Source of the DNA: Clostridia bacterium | Lineage (GTDB): Bacteria; Bacillota; Clostridia; Oscillospirales; Acutalibacteraceae | Direction: 5' to 3' | Assembly: GCA_017548045.1 (NCBI GenBank) | Contig: JAFYNR010000032.1 | Span: 28,565-92,564, forward strand | DNA: 64,000 nt | Notes under the pieces: generated by a model | What the model saw: the letters and a program-made list of their open reading frames with translations, nothing else | The model's database searches: none | What the model was told of the DNA's origin: nothing | Made by a program: the position numbers and the translations under genes | Shown: piece by piece, positions 27,554 through 36,647 of the stretch | Layout of the letters: the number at the start of each line of letters is the position of its first letter | How positions within the stretch are numbered: position 1 is the stretch's first letter

Positions 27554-29575
27554 ATGGCAAAATTTTTATTCTCCGCATTCGCAGACGAAGCATCGCCCGA
27601 TATTATTGAGCAGATAGCCGCCTGCAAGGCAAACGGAATCGAGTATATCGAGCTGAGAAACGTAAACGGCAAAAACATTTCAAATTTTACCGTTGAAGAA
27701 GCAAAGGAACTCAAAAAACTTCTTGACGATAACGGAATGAAGGTTTCTTCAATCGGCTCGCATTACGGCAAAATTGAAATCGACGATGATTTTGCACCTC
27801 ATTTTGAGGCTTTCAAGCAGACTGTTGAGGTTGCAAAAGTACTTGAAACAAAATACATCAGAATGTTCAGCTTCTTCTTCACAAAGGGACAGAGCCGTGA
27901 AGAATATAAAGACGAGGTTTATGCAAGACTTACCGCAATGGTTGACTATTCAAACAAGCACGGTATTCTTTGCTGCCACGAAAACGAAAAAGGCATTTAC
28001 GGCGACATTACCGAAAGATGCCTTGAGCTTGCAGAGCATTTCGGCGATAAGATGGGTTGTATCTTTGACCCTTCAAACTACATTCAGTGCGGCTCGGATA
28101 CTCTTGAAGGCTTCAAGCTTCTGAAGGATTACGTTACTTATTTCCACGTTAAGGATTGCATTGCAGAAATCGATACCGTTGTTCCCGCAGGTGAAGGCGA
28201 CGGACATCTTGTTGAAATTATGCGTATGCTTGACGATAAGGAAGGAGTTTACTTCCTTTCGGTTGAGCCACATCTGAGAGTCTTTGAAGGTCTTGACGAC
28301 CTTGAGCCCGACGATGCAACCGCAAACGCAATGAACAAGAAGTTTGTATACCCCGACAATATGACTTCATTTGCCGCCGCTTGCACCGCAATCCATAACA
28401 TTATCGAAAATAAAATTCAGCCCGTAAGATTCGGCATTATCGGTGCAGGTAATATGGGTATGTCACATATCAATATGCACCTTAAGGGCAATCACAAGGA
28501 GCTTCGTATTACATCTGTTGCGGATATTGACCCTGCAAGACTTGAAGCTGCAAAGAAGGCTATGCCCTCTCTTAAAACATACAACAGTGCGGAAGAGCTT
28601 ATTGACAGCGGCGAGGTTGACGTAGCTCTTATCGCAACTCCTCACTATGACCACTCACCTATTGCTCAGTATGCGTTCAGCAAGGGCGTTCACGTTCTTA
28701 CCGAAAAGCCTGCAGGCGTTTACACAAAGCAGGTTCGTGAAATGAACGAGGCCGCCGCAAAGACAGACCTTGTATTCGGAATTATGTATAATCAGCGTAC
28801 AAACTGCCTTTACAGAAAAATGCGTGAAATCGTTCAGAGCGGCGAGCTTGGCGAAATCAAGCGTGTAAGCTGGATCATCACCGATTGGTACAGAACTCAG
28901 GCATATTACAATTCAGGCGGATGGCGCGCAACCTGGAAGGGCGAAGGCGGCGGCGTGCTTCTCAATCAGTGCCCCCACAACCTTGACCTTTGGCAGTGGA
29001 TATGCGGTCTGCCCGTTAAGGTAAAGGCTTTCGTTCACGAAGGCAAGTGGCACGACATCGAGGTTGAAGACGACGTTACAATCTATGCCGAATACGCTAA
29101 CGGCGCAACAGGTACGTTCATCACAACAACGGGTGACTGCCCCGGCACAAACCGCTTTGAAATTACTCTTGACGGCGGCAAGCTTGTATGTGAAGACAAT
29201 AAGCTCCGTCTTTACAAGCTTAAAGGTCTTACCAGCGAGCACTGTGCAAACGCTGAAGAAGGTTTCGGCTGGATTGAAGGCGAATGGATCGACGTCGAAA
29301 CCGACGGACGCAACAAGCAGCACAGCGAGGTTTGCAATAAATTTGCCGCAGCCGTTCTCAGAGGCGAAGAGCTTGTTGCAAGAGGCGAAGAAGGCATAAG
29401 AGGTCTTTCAATCTCAAATGCGGCTCATCTTTCCGCTTGGCTGGGCAAAGAAATCGAGCTTCCCGTTGACGAAGACGTTTATTACGCAGAGCTTCAGAAG
29501 AAAATTGCCGCAGGCAAGGCTGAAAAGGACAACGTTGTTGCAACCGTTCAGCAGGATATGTCGTCAACCTTCTGA
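27554..29575 (+). CDS. fused sugar phosphate isomerase/epimerase and Gfo/Idh/MocA dehydrogenase
   Basis: A 673-residue fusion. Residues 1-285 are a xylose-isomerase-like TIM barrel with acidic and His metal-site candidates in CHENEKG, FDPSNY, FHVKD and SVEPH. Residues 291-660 are an NAD(P)-dependent dehydrogenase: Rossmann GIIGAGNMG (294-302), LTEKPAG, and CPHNLDLWQW, the usual His region. There is no stop or frame change at the junction (about 285-291). Both families usually occur as separate neighbouring genes, so one chain may carry out two steps on one sugar or inositol-like substrate. AGGAGG precedes the ATG. Confidence 0.9.
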   Translation: MAKFLFSAFADEASPDIIEQIAACKANGIEYIELRNVNGKNISNFTVEEAKELKKLLDDNGMKVSSIGSHYGKIEIDDDFAPHFEAFKQTVEVAKVLETKYIRMFSFFFTKGQSREEYKDEVYARLTAMVDYSNKHGILCCHENEKGIYGDITERCLELAEHFGDKMGCIFDPSNYIQCGSDTLEGFKLLKDYVTYFHVKDCIAEIDTVVPAGEGDGHLVEIMRMLDDKEGVYFLSVEPHLRVFEGLDDLEPDDATANAMNKKFVYPDNMTSFAAACTAIHNIIENKIQPVRFGIIGAGNMGMSHINMHLKGNHKELRITSVADIDPARLEAAKKAMPSLKTYNSAEELIDSGEVDVALIATPHYDHSPIAQYAFSKGVHVLTEKPAGVYTKQVREMNEAAAKTDLVFGIMYNQRTNCLYRKMREIVQSGELGEIKRVSWIITDWYRTQAYYNSGGWRATWKGEGGGVLLNQCPHNLDLWQWICGLPVKVKAFVHEGKWHDIEVEDDVTIYAEYANGATGTFITTTGDCPGTNRFEITLDGGKLVCEDNKLRLYKLKGLTSEHCANAEEGFGWIEGEWIDVETDGRNKQHSEVCNKFAAAVLRGEELVARGEEGIRGLSISNAAHLSAWLGKEIELPVDEDVYYAELQKKIAAGKAEKDNVVATVQQDMSSTF

Positions 29576-29596
29576 TATCCCGAAAGGAATTTTAAT

Positions 29597-30613
29597 ATGA
29601 AAGCTGCTGTTATCGGGTGCGGAAACGTTGCACAGATGCACCTTAAAGCACTTAAAGAAAATCCGAAAACAGAATTAATCGCAGTGGCGGATATCAAGCC
29701 CGAAAGAGCAGATTCCGCCGCCGCAGAATACGGCGCACGGGCTTACTACGATTTTGACGAGCTTATCTCAAACGAAAAGCCCGACTGCATCCATATCTGC
29801 ACCCCCCATTATCTGCATACCTCTATGGCAATCAAAGCCCTTGAGGCAGGCATAAACGTACTTACCGAAAAGCCCTGCTCCGTCAGCGCGGATGAAGTTG
29901 ACCTTCTCCGCAAAGCACAGCAGAAAAGCGGCAAAAGCGTGGGTGTATGCTTTCAGAACAGATATAACGCCTGCGTACAGTATGTGGTTAATATAATTGA
30001 AAACGGTTCTCTGGGCAAAATAAAATCAATCAGAGCCTTTGTAACCTGGAGCAGAGGTGCGGATTATTATTCCGACGACTGGCACGGCACAGCCGATAAG
30101 GAATGCGGCGGTGTGCTTATAAATCAGGCAATCCATACCGTTGACCTTATTCAGTATTTCGGCGGCGACTGCCGAAAGGTCACTGCTTCGGTATCCAACC
30201 ACCACCTTAAGGGAGTTATTGAGGTTGAGGATACCGCAAGCCTGCTTATGGAGCTTGACGGCGGAGTAACGGCAATTCTTTATGCCACCACTGCTTATGC
30301 GGAAAACTCGGGTGTTATGATTGAGATTGCATTTGAAAAAGGTATGCTCCGTCTTGAAGGAGAAATGCTTTATTCAATCGGCACCGACGGTAAAATAACC
30401 GAAATTCTTGAAAGATCCGATGTTATACACCACGGGCAGAGCTATTGGGGTGCAAGCCACAGTACGCTTATCAATGATTATTACGATTGCCTTGAATCAG
30501 GCGAGAAATTCATAATCGATGCCTACGAGGGCGGCAAAGCAGCAAAAATTGTTGCCGCCGCTTATGAATCCTCAAAAACAGGCAATTCTGTTCATATCGA
30601 AAGGAGCAAATAA
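29597..30613 (+). CDS. Gfo/Idh/MocA family oxidoreductase
   Basis: A 338-residue NAD(P)-dependent dehydrogenase. AVIGCGNVAQMH is the Rossmann loop, LTEKPCS is the catalytic Lys-Pro motif, and INQAIHTVDLIQYFGG supplies the His of the active site. It is related to the second half of the upstream fusion but not a copy of it. It sits 21 bases after the fusion and 1 base before the SDR start, so the three enzymes are probably made together. The substrate is probably a sugar, sugar acid or inositol. Confidence 0.9.
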   Translation: MKAAVIGCGNVAQMHLKALKENPKTELIAVADIKPERADSAAAEYGARAYYDFDELISNEKPDCIHICTPHYLHTSMAIKALEAGINVLTEKPCSVSADEVDLLRKAQQKSGKSVGVCFQNRYNACVQYVVNIIENGSLGKIKSIRAFVTWSRGADYYSDDWHGTADKECGGVLINQAIHTVDLIQYFGGDCRKVTASVSNHHLKGVIEVEDTASLLMELDGGVTAILYATTAYAENSGVMIEIAFEKGMLRLEGEMLYSIGTDGKITEILERSDVIHHGQSYWGASHSTLINDYYDCLESGEKFIIDAYEGGKAAKIVAAAYESSKTGNSVHIERSK

Positions 30614-30614
30614 A

Positions 30615-31463
30615 ATGTTTCACGAAAACTTAAAAGGCAGAGTCGCAGTCGTTACAGGCGGTGGCGGTGTACTTTGCAGCGGTTTTGCAAAGGACCTTGC
30701 ATCACTGGGTGTCAAGGTTGCTGTGCTTGATTTGAGAGAAGAGGCTGCACAGATTGTTGCTGATGAAATCATCGCCGCAGGCGGCACTGCTCTGGCAGTA
30801 GGCTGTAACGTGCTTGAAGCTGAAAGCCTTGAAGCGGCAAGAGAAAAGGTTAACGCTGTGCTCGGCACCTGTGACATTCTCATCAACGGTGCAGGCGGCA
30901 ACTCGCCTCTGGGCACAACAACAAAAGAAACACTTGAGCTTAAGGATATGGCTGAAAAGGCAGATGATGTAAAGACTTTCTTCGACCTTGACGCAAAGGG
31001 CATAAGCTTTGTTTTCAACCTTAACTTTCTCGGTACACTGCTCACAACCCAGTGCTTTGCAAAGGATATGGTAGGCAAAGAAAACGCAACAATCCTTAAC
31101 GTTTCTTCAATGAACTCCTTCAAACCTCTCACAAAAATTCCCGCTTATTCGGCGGCAAAGGCGGCTATTTCAAACTTCACTCAGTGGATGGCTGTTCACT
31201 TTGCGGACGTGGGTATCAGAGTCAACGCTATTGCACCCGGATTTTTCTCAACAATCCAGAATGCAAAACTTCTTTACAATGAAGACGGTTCACTTACAGA
31301 GCGTTCAAACAAGATTATCACTCACACACCTATGCGCCGTTTCGGCGTGCCTGCCGACCTTACGGGTGCCCTTGTGTTCCTTTGCGACGAGGAATATTCG
31401 GGCTTCGTAACAGGCGTTGTTCTTCCCGTTGACGGCGGCTTCTCCGCTTACTCGGGCGTATAA
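30615..31463 (+). CDS. SDR oxidoreductase, D-mannonate/fructuronate type
   Basis: A 282-residue short-chain dehydrogenase. TGGGGVLCSG binds the cofactor, NGAGGNSP is the second loop, the catalytic Ser lies in NVSSMNSF and the Tyr-Lys in YSAAK. The C-terminal DGGFSAYSGV and the TKIPAYSAAKAA region match the SDR-type mannonate (fructuronate) oxidoreductases of the hexuronate pathway as I remember them. AAGGAG precedes the ATG at 30615; a longer reading inside the previous gene is rejected. Function would be fructuronate-mannonate interconversion. A terminator follows. Confidence 0.82.
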   Translation: MFHENLKGRVAVVTGGGGVLCSGFAKDLASLGVKVAVLDLREEAAQIVADEIIAAGGTALAVGCNVLEAESLEAAREKVNAVLGTCDILINGAGGNSPLGTTTKETLELKDMAEKADDVKTFFDLDAKGISFVFNLNFLGTLLTTQCFAKDMVGKENATILNVSSMNSFKPLTKIPAYSAAKAAISNFTQWMAVHFADVGIRVNAIAPGFFSTIQNAKLLYNEDGSLTERSNKIITHTPMRRFGVPADLTGALVFLCDEEYSGFVTGVVLPVDGGFSAYSGV

Positions 31464-31471
31464 AAATTTCA

Positions 31472-31498
31472 GGCATACCGCAGAGGTATGCCTTTTTT
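31472..31498 (+). terminator. Rho-independent terminator of the sugar-acid cluster
   Basis: GGCATACC/GGTATGCC stem (31472-31479 and 31485-31492), a 5-base loop and six T. Confidence 0.88.
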
Positions 31499-31589
31499 CT
31501 TTAAGAGAACCAAACCGCCGATGCAACATATTGTAGCGTGACTTTTTGATAAAAATATGATTTAATCGGAATGTAAGGAGGTGCCGCCT

Positions 31590-33041
31590 ATGGCAAAGGT
31601 TTCAGTAAACATAAAAAAACTTCGTTCCGACAGAGGTATGACCCAGGACATGCTTGCCGAAAAAATAAACGTCACACGGCAGACCGTATCATCCTGGGAA
31701 AACGGGCGCACTCAGCCCGATATTGATATGCTTGAGCTTCTTGCCGATGCTTTCGGCACCGAAATTGAAGAACTCATATACGGCGAAAAACGCAAAATCG
31801 GTCTTGAAGCACCCAAAACCGATAAGCATAAAATAATGAACATTGTTTTTGCTACTCTCGGCTCACTGCTTACCGCAACTGGTCTTATAATCATTCTCGT
31901 TTCTTTCTGGGACCGTATTCCCGAAATCTTTCTTGCGGCACTCAGCTTTCTGCCTCTTATTGCAGGCGGCATAGCCGCACTGTGGGTTTACGGCAAAAAG
32001 AAAGACAGCATTGCGTGGACGGAGGGTGCCTGCGTTATGTGGTGTGCAGGCTTATTCTCAACAACGGCACTTGTGTGCTCAATGTTCTCTGTGAACGTTG
32101 ACATCTCAATTCTGTTCACCGCCCTTGCACTGCTTACTCTGCCTGTGGCATATATAATGAACACCCTTTTCCCACTCACCGCATATTTCTTTATCGTAAC
32201 CTATCTTATTATTTCTTTCCCTCTGAATTTGAAAGCGGCAAATCTTATTCCTATTACGGTGGGCTTAATTCTTTATATTCTCGGCATTTTCCGCATAAAG
32301 AAAATGAACAATGCAGATGCAAGGCACAAGTTTGCGGTATGGATTGCAATTATTTCTGCCTGTGTTGTTCTTTTCTTCAAAGGGCTTGACACTGCAGACC
32401 GTGGCGAAGCCGCCGTGCTGTGTATGATTTTCGGCGTTTTGGCAGGTCTTTATGCCGCTGACAGAGAAGGCGATTTCCCCTACCCCTTCCGCTATATTGC
32501 GGTGCCCTCGGTTGCCGCATTATTCTCGTTTCTCTGCTTCGTCTCAGACGATGTGATAGGTATGTGCAACTATTATCCGCACTCTGACGTAAATCTGCTG
32601 AATCCCGGCAATGCGCCCTTTGTTTCTGCGGTGGCACTGATTGCCGGAATAATTTACGGCAGAAAAAACAATCCCTTCAGCAAAGAGAAAAAAGCATTTA
32701 TAATCTGCTCTGCCGTCGGCAGTGCCCTGTGCGCCGCAGGTTCAATTTTAGCTGAATATTACACGGATGATACCGAAACCGCTGTATCGGTAATAACAAT
32801 TATTCTTTCTCTTGCGGTAAGTATTACTCTGATTGCCGCAGGCATAAAAAAAGCAAAGCTTCTCACCGTAAACCTTGGTCTTGTTATGATTTGCGTCATT
32901 ATTTTTGCAACGTTTATTATGGGTAAATTTGACGTTGTTTACGGCGGTATTGCCTGCGTTGTTATGGGTCTTGTTCTTTTGTTTATCAATTTCAGGCTTT
33001 CAAAAATGTTCAAGGCAAAGGAGGCTGAGAAAAATGCGTAA
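31590..33041 (+). CDS. XRE-type regulator fused to DUF2157-like membrane protein
   Basis: A 483-residue fusion. The N-terminal helix-turn-helix (about 5-60: KLRSDRGMTQDMLAEKINVT then SSWENGRTQPD) is a Cro/C1-type DNA-binding domain. After a short Lys-rich linker, about twelve membrane helices follow, in the manner of DUF2157 proteins. The chain could tie a membrane or envelope state to transcription. AAGGAGG lies 8 bases before the ATG at 31590, so a GTG three codons upstream is rejected. It overlaps the next gene by 8 bases. Confidence 0.82.
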   Translation: MAKVSVNIKKLRSDRGMTQDMLAEKINVTRQTVSSWENGRTQPDIDMLELLADAFGTEIEELIYGEKRKIGLEAPKTDKHKIMNIVFATLGSLLTATGLIIILVSFWDRIPEIFLAALSFLPLIAGGIAALWVYGKKKDSIAWTEGACVMWCAGLFSTTALVCSMFSVNVDISILFTALALLTLPVAYIMNTLFPLTAYFFIVTYLIISFPLNLKAANLIPITVGLILYILGIFRIKKMNNADARHKFAVWIAIISACVVLFFKGLDTADRGEAAVLCMIFGVLAGLYAADREGDFPYPFRYIAVPSVAALFSFLCFVSDDVIGMCNYYPHSDVNLLNPGNAPFVSAVALIAGIIYGRKNNPFSKEKKAFIICSAVGSALCAAGSILAEYYTDDTETAVSVITIILSLAVSITLIAAGIKKAKLLTVNLGLVMICVIIFATFIMGKFDVVYGGIACVVMGLVLLFINFRLSKMFKAKEAEKNA

Positions 33042-33579
33042 AAGACGCCCCGTTATGATCCTGCTGTGCATTCAGCTTGTTTTCACACTTATTCTCGCCT
33101 CAAGCGGAACAACAAAAAATATTATTATCCGAAATTTCGGCACCGAATATCTTTTTGACGTTGACTATCTTGACTGCTACGGTGATTTTAACGGCGAGGT
33201 TGAGCTTCGCTGCGGACTCAGAGAAGATTACCCTGAAGGCTCAAAAGGCACTTACGGAATAATCAAAACAGACGAAAACGGGCTTTCTTATTTATCGGAA
33301 ACAACCTATGATAAGCCTTCGGATAAAAACTACGTCAAATCAAAAGGTGACTATACGTTTTATTTTGATCCACCCGTAAAAGTTATTGATTCCCGGCATT
33401 TTGAAATGGCGCAAACCGCCAATCCTCCCCTTTTCGACTCAGAGCTGACAGCTTCGGATGAATATAAAATAACCGTATCCGTATACGTACTTTTCGGGCA
33501 GATAAGCCTTAACGAAATTTTCGTTGACGGAGTTGAGCTTTCACAGTTTCTCGTCACCCTAAAGGAGGCGCAAATATGA
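33034..33579 (+). CDS. membrane-anchored protein, GDYXXLXXY-like
   Basis: A 181-residue protein with one N-terminal membrane helix (about residues 7-20, MILLCIQLVFTLIL) and an extracellular strand-rich domain. It fits the small GDYXXLXXY proteins usually encoded after DUF2157 genes, although the motif is only partly kept here (YGDFNGEVELR). That assignment is mainly contextual. Start at 33034 follows AAGGAGG inside the previous gene. It overlaps TraX by 4 bases. Function unknown. Confidence 0.65.
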   Translation: MRKRRPVMILLCIQLVFTLILASSGTTKNIIIRNFGTEYLFDVDYLDCYGDFNGEVELRCGLREDYPEGSKGTYGIIKTDENGLSYLSETTYDKPSDKNYVKSKGDYTFYFDPPVKVIDSRHFEMAQTANPPLFDSELTASDEYKITVSVYVLFGQISLNEIFVDGVELSQFLVTLKEAQI

Positions 33580-34340
33580 AAAAACTTCCTGAAAACAGCC
33601 CTCTCATCAAAATTCCCTTTGGGGGTCTTACTTCAAATATGCTCCGTATTCTGGCTATGGCATTTATGATTTGCGACCACCTCTGGGCAAAAGTGGTACC
33701 CGGAAATGACTGGATGACCTATGTGGGCAGAATGACCTTCCCCATATTCGCATTTATGATTTCAGAAGGCTTCATCCACACCTCAAACCTGAAAAAATAT
33801 ATATCAAGGTTGCTTGTTTTTGCACTGATATCCGAAATTCCCTTTAACCTTTTCTACGGCGGAAGCTGGTTTTACCCCTACCATCAGAATGTTATGTTCA
33901 CCCTGCTTTTCGGTCTGCTGGCAATAATGCTTATTGACAAAGCGAAGAAAAGCAGAGATGCAAAAACCATTGCGAAGTCTGCCTTGCTTGTGATTCTGCT
34001 TAGCCTTGCATCCTTCATCGGCTTTGTGGATTACGGTTTCTGGGGATTCCTGATTGTTATAATGTTCTATCTTTTCAGAGATTTTCCATTTGCCTGGCTT
34101 GCACAGCTTGCGGCTATGGTTATTATCAACTGCGAGCTTTTTGAAGGTCAGTTTATCATCGTTGATCTTTTCGGAAAAAGCTTTGAATTTGCAACTCAGG
34201 GCTTTGCTGTATTTTCACTTATTCCCATCTGGCTTTACGGCGGCAAAAAAGGCAAATCAAGCAAAATTCTGCAATATGGCTTCTACGCATTCTATCCCCT
34301 GCATATGATTATCATTTATCTTGCTGTTTACTTTGCATAA
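33576..34340 (+). CDS. TraX family membrane protein
   Basis: A 254-residue integral membrane protein with about eight helices. MLRILAMAFMICDHLW near the start, VGRMTFPIFAFMISEGF and the end (FYAFYPLHMIIIYLA) are typical of TraX. TraX was named for acetylation of F-pilin, but chromosomal members probably act as acyltransferases on surface molecules. AAAGGAGG precedes the ATG. Confidence 0.9.
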   Translation: MKKLPENSPLIKIPFGGLTSNMLRILAMAFMICDHLWAKVVPGNDWMTYVGRMTFPIFAFMISEGFIHTSNLKKYISRLLVFALISEIPFNLFYGGSWFYPYHQNVMFTLLFGLLAIMLIDKAKKSRDAKTIAKSALLVILLSLASFIGFVDYGFWGFLIVIMFYLFRDFPFAWLAQLAAMVIINCELFEGQFIIVDLFGKSFEFATQGFAVFSLIPIWLYGGKKGKSSKILQYGFYAFYPLHMIIIYLAVYFA

Positions 34341-34352
34341 GGAGTGATAAAT

Positions 34353-34700
34353 ATGAAAAAACACCGATCAGGTATTATTTCTCTTTCGGTTATTCTTACA
34401 GAGTTCATCGTTTTTCTCGTATGGGGGTTCAATATGGGACCGGGAGATGAAATGGGATACGGACTGATTGTAATTTATGGGATAATGCCGCTGACAGCTC
34501 TGATTTTATCCGCATTACTTTCGGCAAAGAATTCTCCGTACTTCTTTCCCGTTGGGCTACTTGCAATTCTTTCTCATATTTTTCTTCCGTTCTTCGTTTA
34601 CGGAAGCTTTGAAATCGGATTAAGTCTTTGCCTTTCGGCAATACCCTACACCGTAGGCTCTCTAATCGGAACAATAAGCAACGCAATAAGAAATAAATAA
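34353..34700 (+). CDS. small four-helix membrane protein
   Basis: A 115-residue protein with about four membrane helices and a basic start (MKKHR). No family is recognised. AAGGAG lies 8 bases before the ATG at 34353; a GTG nine bases earlier is rejected because it falls inside that site. It is the last gene of the XRE-DUF2157 module, 12 bases after TraX, and a terminator follows at once. Confidence 0.75.
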   Translation: MKKHRSGIISLSVILTEFIVFLVWGFNMGPGDEMGYGLIVIYGIMPLTALILSALLSAKNSPYFFPVGLLAILSHIFLPFFVYGSFEIGLSLCLSAIPYTVGSLIGTISNAIRNK

Positions 34701-34703
34701 GAA

Positions 34704-34734
34704 AACAGCAGGTCATTACCAGTGACCTGCTGTT
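34704..34734. terminator. bidirectional terminator
   Basis: A 12-bp stem (AACAGCAGGTCA with its complement, 34704-34715 and 34723-34734) with a 7-base loop. It separates the convergent membrane module and the esterase gene. The T-run is short. Confidence 0.75.
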
Positions 34735-34736
34735 TG

Positions 34737-35822
34737 TTATTTTCTCATAAAATCCATAAGTCCGTGCCAATCGTCACGGCAAAAATAGTGTCGGCCGTTT
34801 CGGTAACAAAAACCTACGTTGCCTTCGTTAAGATATTTGCCCGCTTTAAGGTAATCGCCGTCTTCGAAAACAAAGCCCTTTTTGCCGTAAAGCTCATACA
34901 CTTCTGATGATGCAACGCAGAAAAGGAATTCAAGATTGGGACCTGCCCACACGTCCTCTGCGGCTGAAGCTATATGCACTCTGCGCGGTGCAATAAGTGC
35001 CGAAAGAAAATGCTGTTCAAAGGGAGTTTCGTTATCCTTACCGTGGTAATTCTTGTAATTTTCGCAGAACCAGAATTCAAAACGGTCAATTATATCACCG
35101 ATGGTTTCGTTGCCCTTGCCTTTGCCTCTGTTAAGAGAATCACCGCTGCAGCCTGCACAGTTTGAATGTGCTGCCGCAAAGCGTGTGTCAACAGCGGCGG
35201 TAAGCAAAGCTGTTTTGCCCAGCCTTGAGTGACCGCAAACACAGATATTATCCTTATCAACCTCGTCACGGGTCTGAAGAAAATCCATTACACGCATTGC
35301 CGCCCACGCCCACATTGCAATTTTGCCCGACGAATACGCTGTGCGCTCTTTTCCGTTATAAACAACACCTGCCAGACCGTTTGAAAAATCACCGTCATCA
35401 CTCGTCACATCCTTATAGCAGAAGGATGCACAGGCAAAGCCGTTATCGATAATTTCTTCGGTGGGCATATATTTATCCGGCACGTCGGGTCTGAAATTTA
35501 TATGCACAAAGGTTTTGAACTTTCCGTCTTTTCTCGGATAAACGTAGGTTGAGGGGAACGAAAATTCCTTGCCGTTCAGCGTGCACACTATTTCAAGCTT
35601 CAGATAAGACGCTTTTCCTGCGCAATATCTGTCATTATCTTCCTCAACAACTCTGAACTCAATCTTTTCGGGTGCATCGGGAAGATAACCGTATTCACTT
35701 TCAAGCATCATTTTAAGAACGAGAGGTCTTATATTTTCCCATTCTTCAACTGTTTTCGCTCTTTTGCCTCCAACGTCAAGCGCTGACGGAACGTTGAGCT
35801 TTTCAAGCATTTCTTTTATCAT
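34737..35822 (-). CDS. CE15-like glucuronoyl esterase (alpha/beta hydrolase)
   Basis: A 361-residue hydrolase. The nucleophile Ser is in VCGHSRLGKTALL, the G-x-S-R-x-G-K signature of bacterial CE15 enzymes, followed by NCAGCSG in the place of the usual SGxGG segment. DWHG near the C-terminus may supply the catalytic His. CE15 enzymes cut esters between glucuronic acid of xylan and lignin alcohols. There is no signal peptide, so it would act inside the cell on imported fragments, or on another sugar ester. It fits the nearby hexuronate-type genes. Confidence 0.78.
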   Translation of the reverse strand: MIKEMLEKLNVPSALDVGGKRAKTVEEWENIRPLVLKMMLESEYGYLPDAPEKIEFRVVEEDNDRYCAGKASYLKLEIVCTLNGKEFSFPSTYVYPRKDGKFKTFVHINFRPDVPDKYMPTEEIIDNGFACASFCYKDVTSDDGDFSNGLAGVVYNGKERTAYSSGKIAMWAWAAMRVMDFLQTRDEVDKDNICVCGHSRLGKTALLTAAVDTRFAAAHSNCAGCSGDSLNRGKGKGNETIGDIIDRFEFWFCENYKNYHGKDNETPFEQHFLSALIAPRRVHIASAAEDVWAGPNLEFLFCVASSEVYELYGKKGFVFEDGDYLKAGKYLNEGNVGFCYRNGRHYFCRDDWHGLMDFMRK

Positions 35823-35837
35823 AAAAATATCCTCCGC

Positions 35838-35873
35838 ATAAAAATAAAAGGCAGGGGTATAAATACCACTGCC
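35838..35873 (-). terminator. terminator downstream of rpmF
   Basis: On the minus strand, GGCAGTGGTAT/ATACCCCTGCC (one mismatch) is followed by TTTTATTTTTAT. It ends the yceD-rpmF transcript before the esterase gene. Confidence 0.8.
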
Positions 35874-35886
35874 GCTTTATTTTGAC

Positions 35887-36069
35887 TTATGCTTCCTTAA
35901 CAACTACCTGCTTGCCGTTATAATAACCGCACTCGGGGCAAAGTCTGTGAGATCTCTTGAGCTCACCGCAGTTTGAGCACTTCTCGAGCTGAGGAGCGTT
36001 CATCTTCCATACGTTGGAGCGTCTCTTGTCTCTTCTGGTCTTAGAAACTCTTCTCTTGGGTACTGCCAT
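35887..36069 (-). CDS. rpmF: 50S ribosomal protein L32
   Basis: A 60-residue L32. It opens MAVPKRRVSKTRRDKRRSN and carries a zinc ribbon C-x2-C...C-x2-C (CSNC and CPEC). L32 binds zinc in the large subunit. AGGAGG precedes the ATG. It follows yceD, a conserved order in bacteria. Confidence 0.98.
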   Translation of the reverse strand: MAVPKRRVSKTRRDKRRSNVWKMNAPQLEKCSNCGELKRSHRLCPECGYYNGKQVVVKEA

Positions 36070-36122
36070 GCCTTAAGCACCTCCTTAATTTTGTGCTTTA
36101 TTAAACCGTGAGGTTTGTTATT

Positions 36123-36617
36123 TTAATTATCCAAAAGCTGTTGAAGTGCCGCCAACCTGGGGTCAACATCCTTCTTGCAGCTGCATGAATCCGTGTTAAG
36201 ATCTTTACCGCACTTGAAGCAGATTCCCTTGCAATCATCCTTGCAAAGAAACTTTGCAGGTAAATCAAGGAAAATATCCTCCTCCACCAGCGGATCAAGG
36301 TCAAAACGAAGCTCATTGACAAGCAGAAGCTCATCGTTCTTTTCATCGTTAAGATGTGTTACGAGAGTGTGGAAAACATCAATTTCCAAAGGAACGCTTA
36401 TAGGCTTTGCACAACGGTCACAGTTCATTTCAAGAACAAACTCTGCCTTTGCGTTAAGCTCAACAATACCCGTATAATTGCCTGCACTGCCGCTGACCTT
36501 CACGGGAGTCGTAAAAGGCCTTACACCGCTGAGCTCGCAATCGGACAAATCCAGCTCATAGCTGAACTCACGCACCATACCCTCATTATTGAAAATAGGC
36601 TCTAAATCTAATATCAT
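36123..36617 (-). CDS. yceD: YceD/DUF177 family protein
   Basis: A 164-residue protein. A CDRC pair lies in the middle (about residue 75), and the acidic region DPLVEEDIFLDLP is followed by CKDDCKGICFKCG near the C-terminus, the hallmark of DUF177. The family is linked to 23S rRNA and 50S assembly, which fits rpmF next door. The ATG at 36617 has AGGTG 8 bases upstream. The gene starts from a perfect consensus promoter. Confidence 0.92.
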   Translation of the reverse strand: MILDLEPIFNNEGMVREFSYELDLSDCELSGVRPFTTPVKVSGSAGNYTGIVELNAKAEFVLEMNCDRCAKPISVPLEIDVFHTLVTHLNDEKNDELLLVNELRFDLDPLVEEDIFLDLPAKFLCKDDCKGICFKCGKDLNTDSCSCKKDVDPRLAALQQLLDN

Positions 36618-36647
36618 CAAATTTCACCTGAAAATCACGCACAAAAT

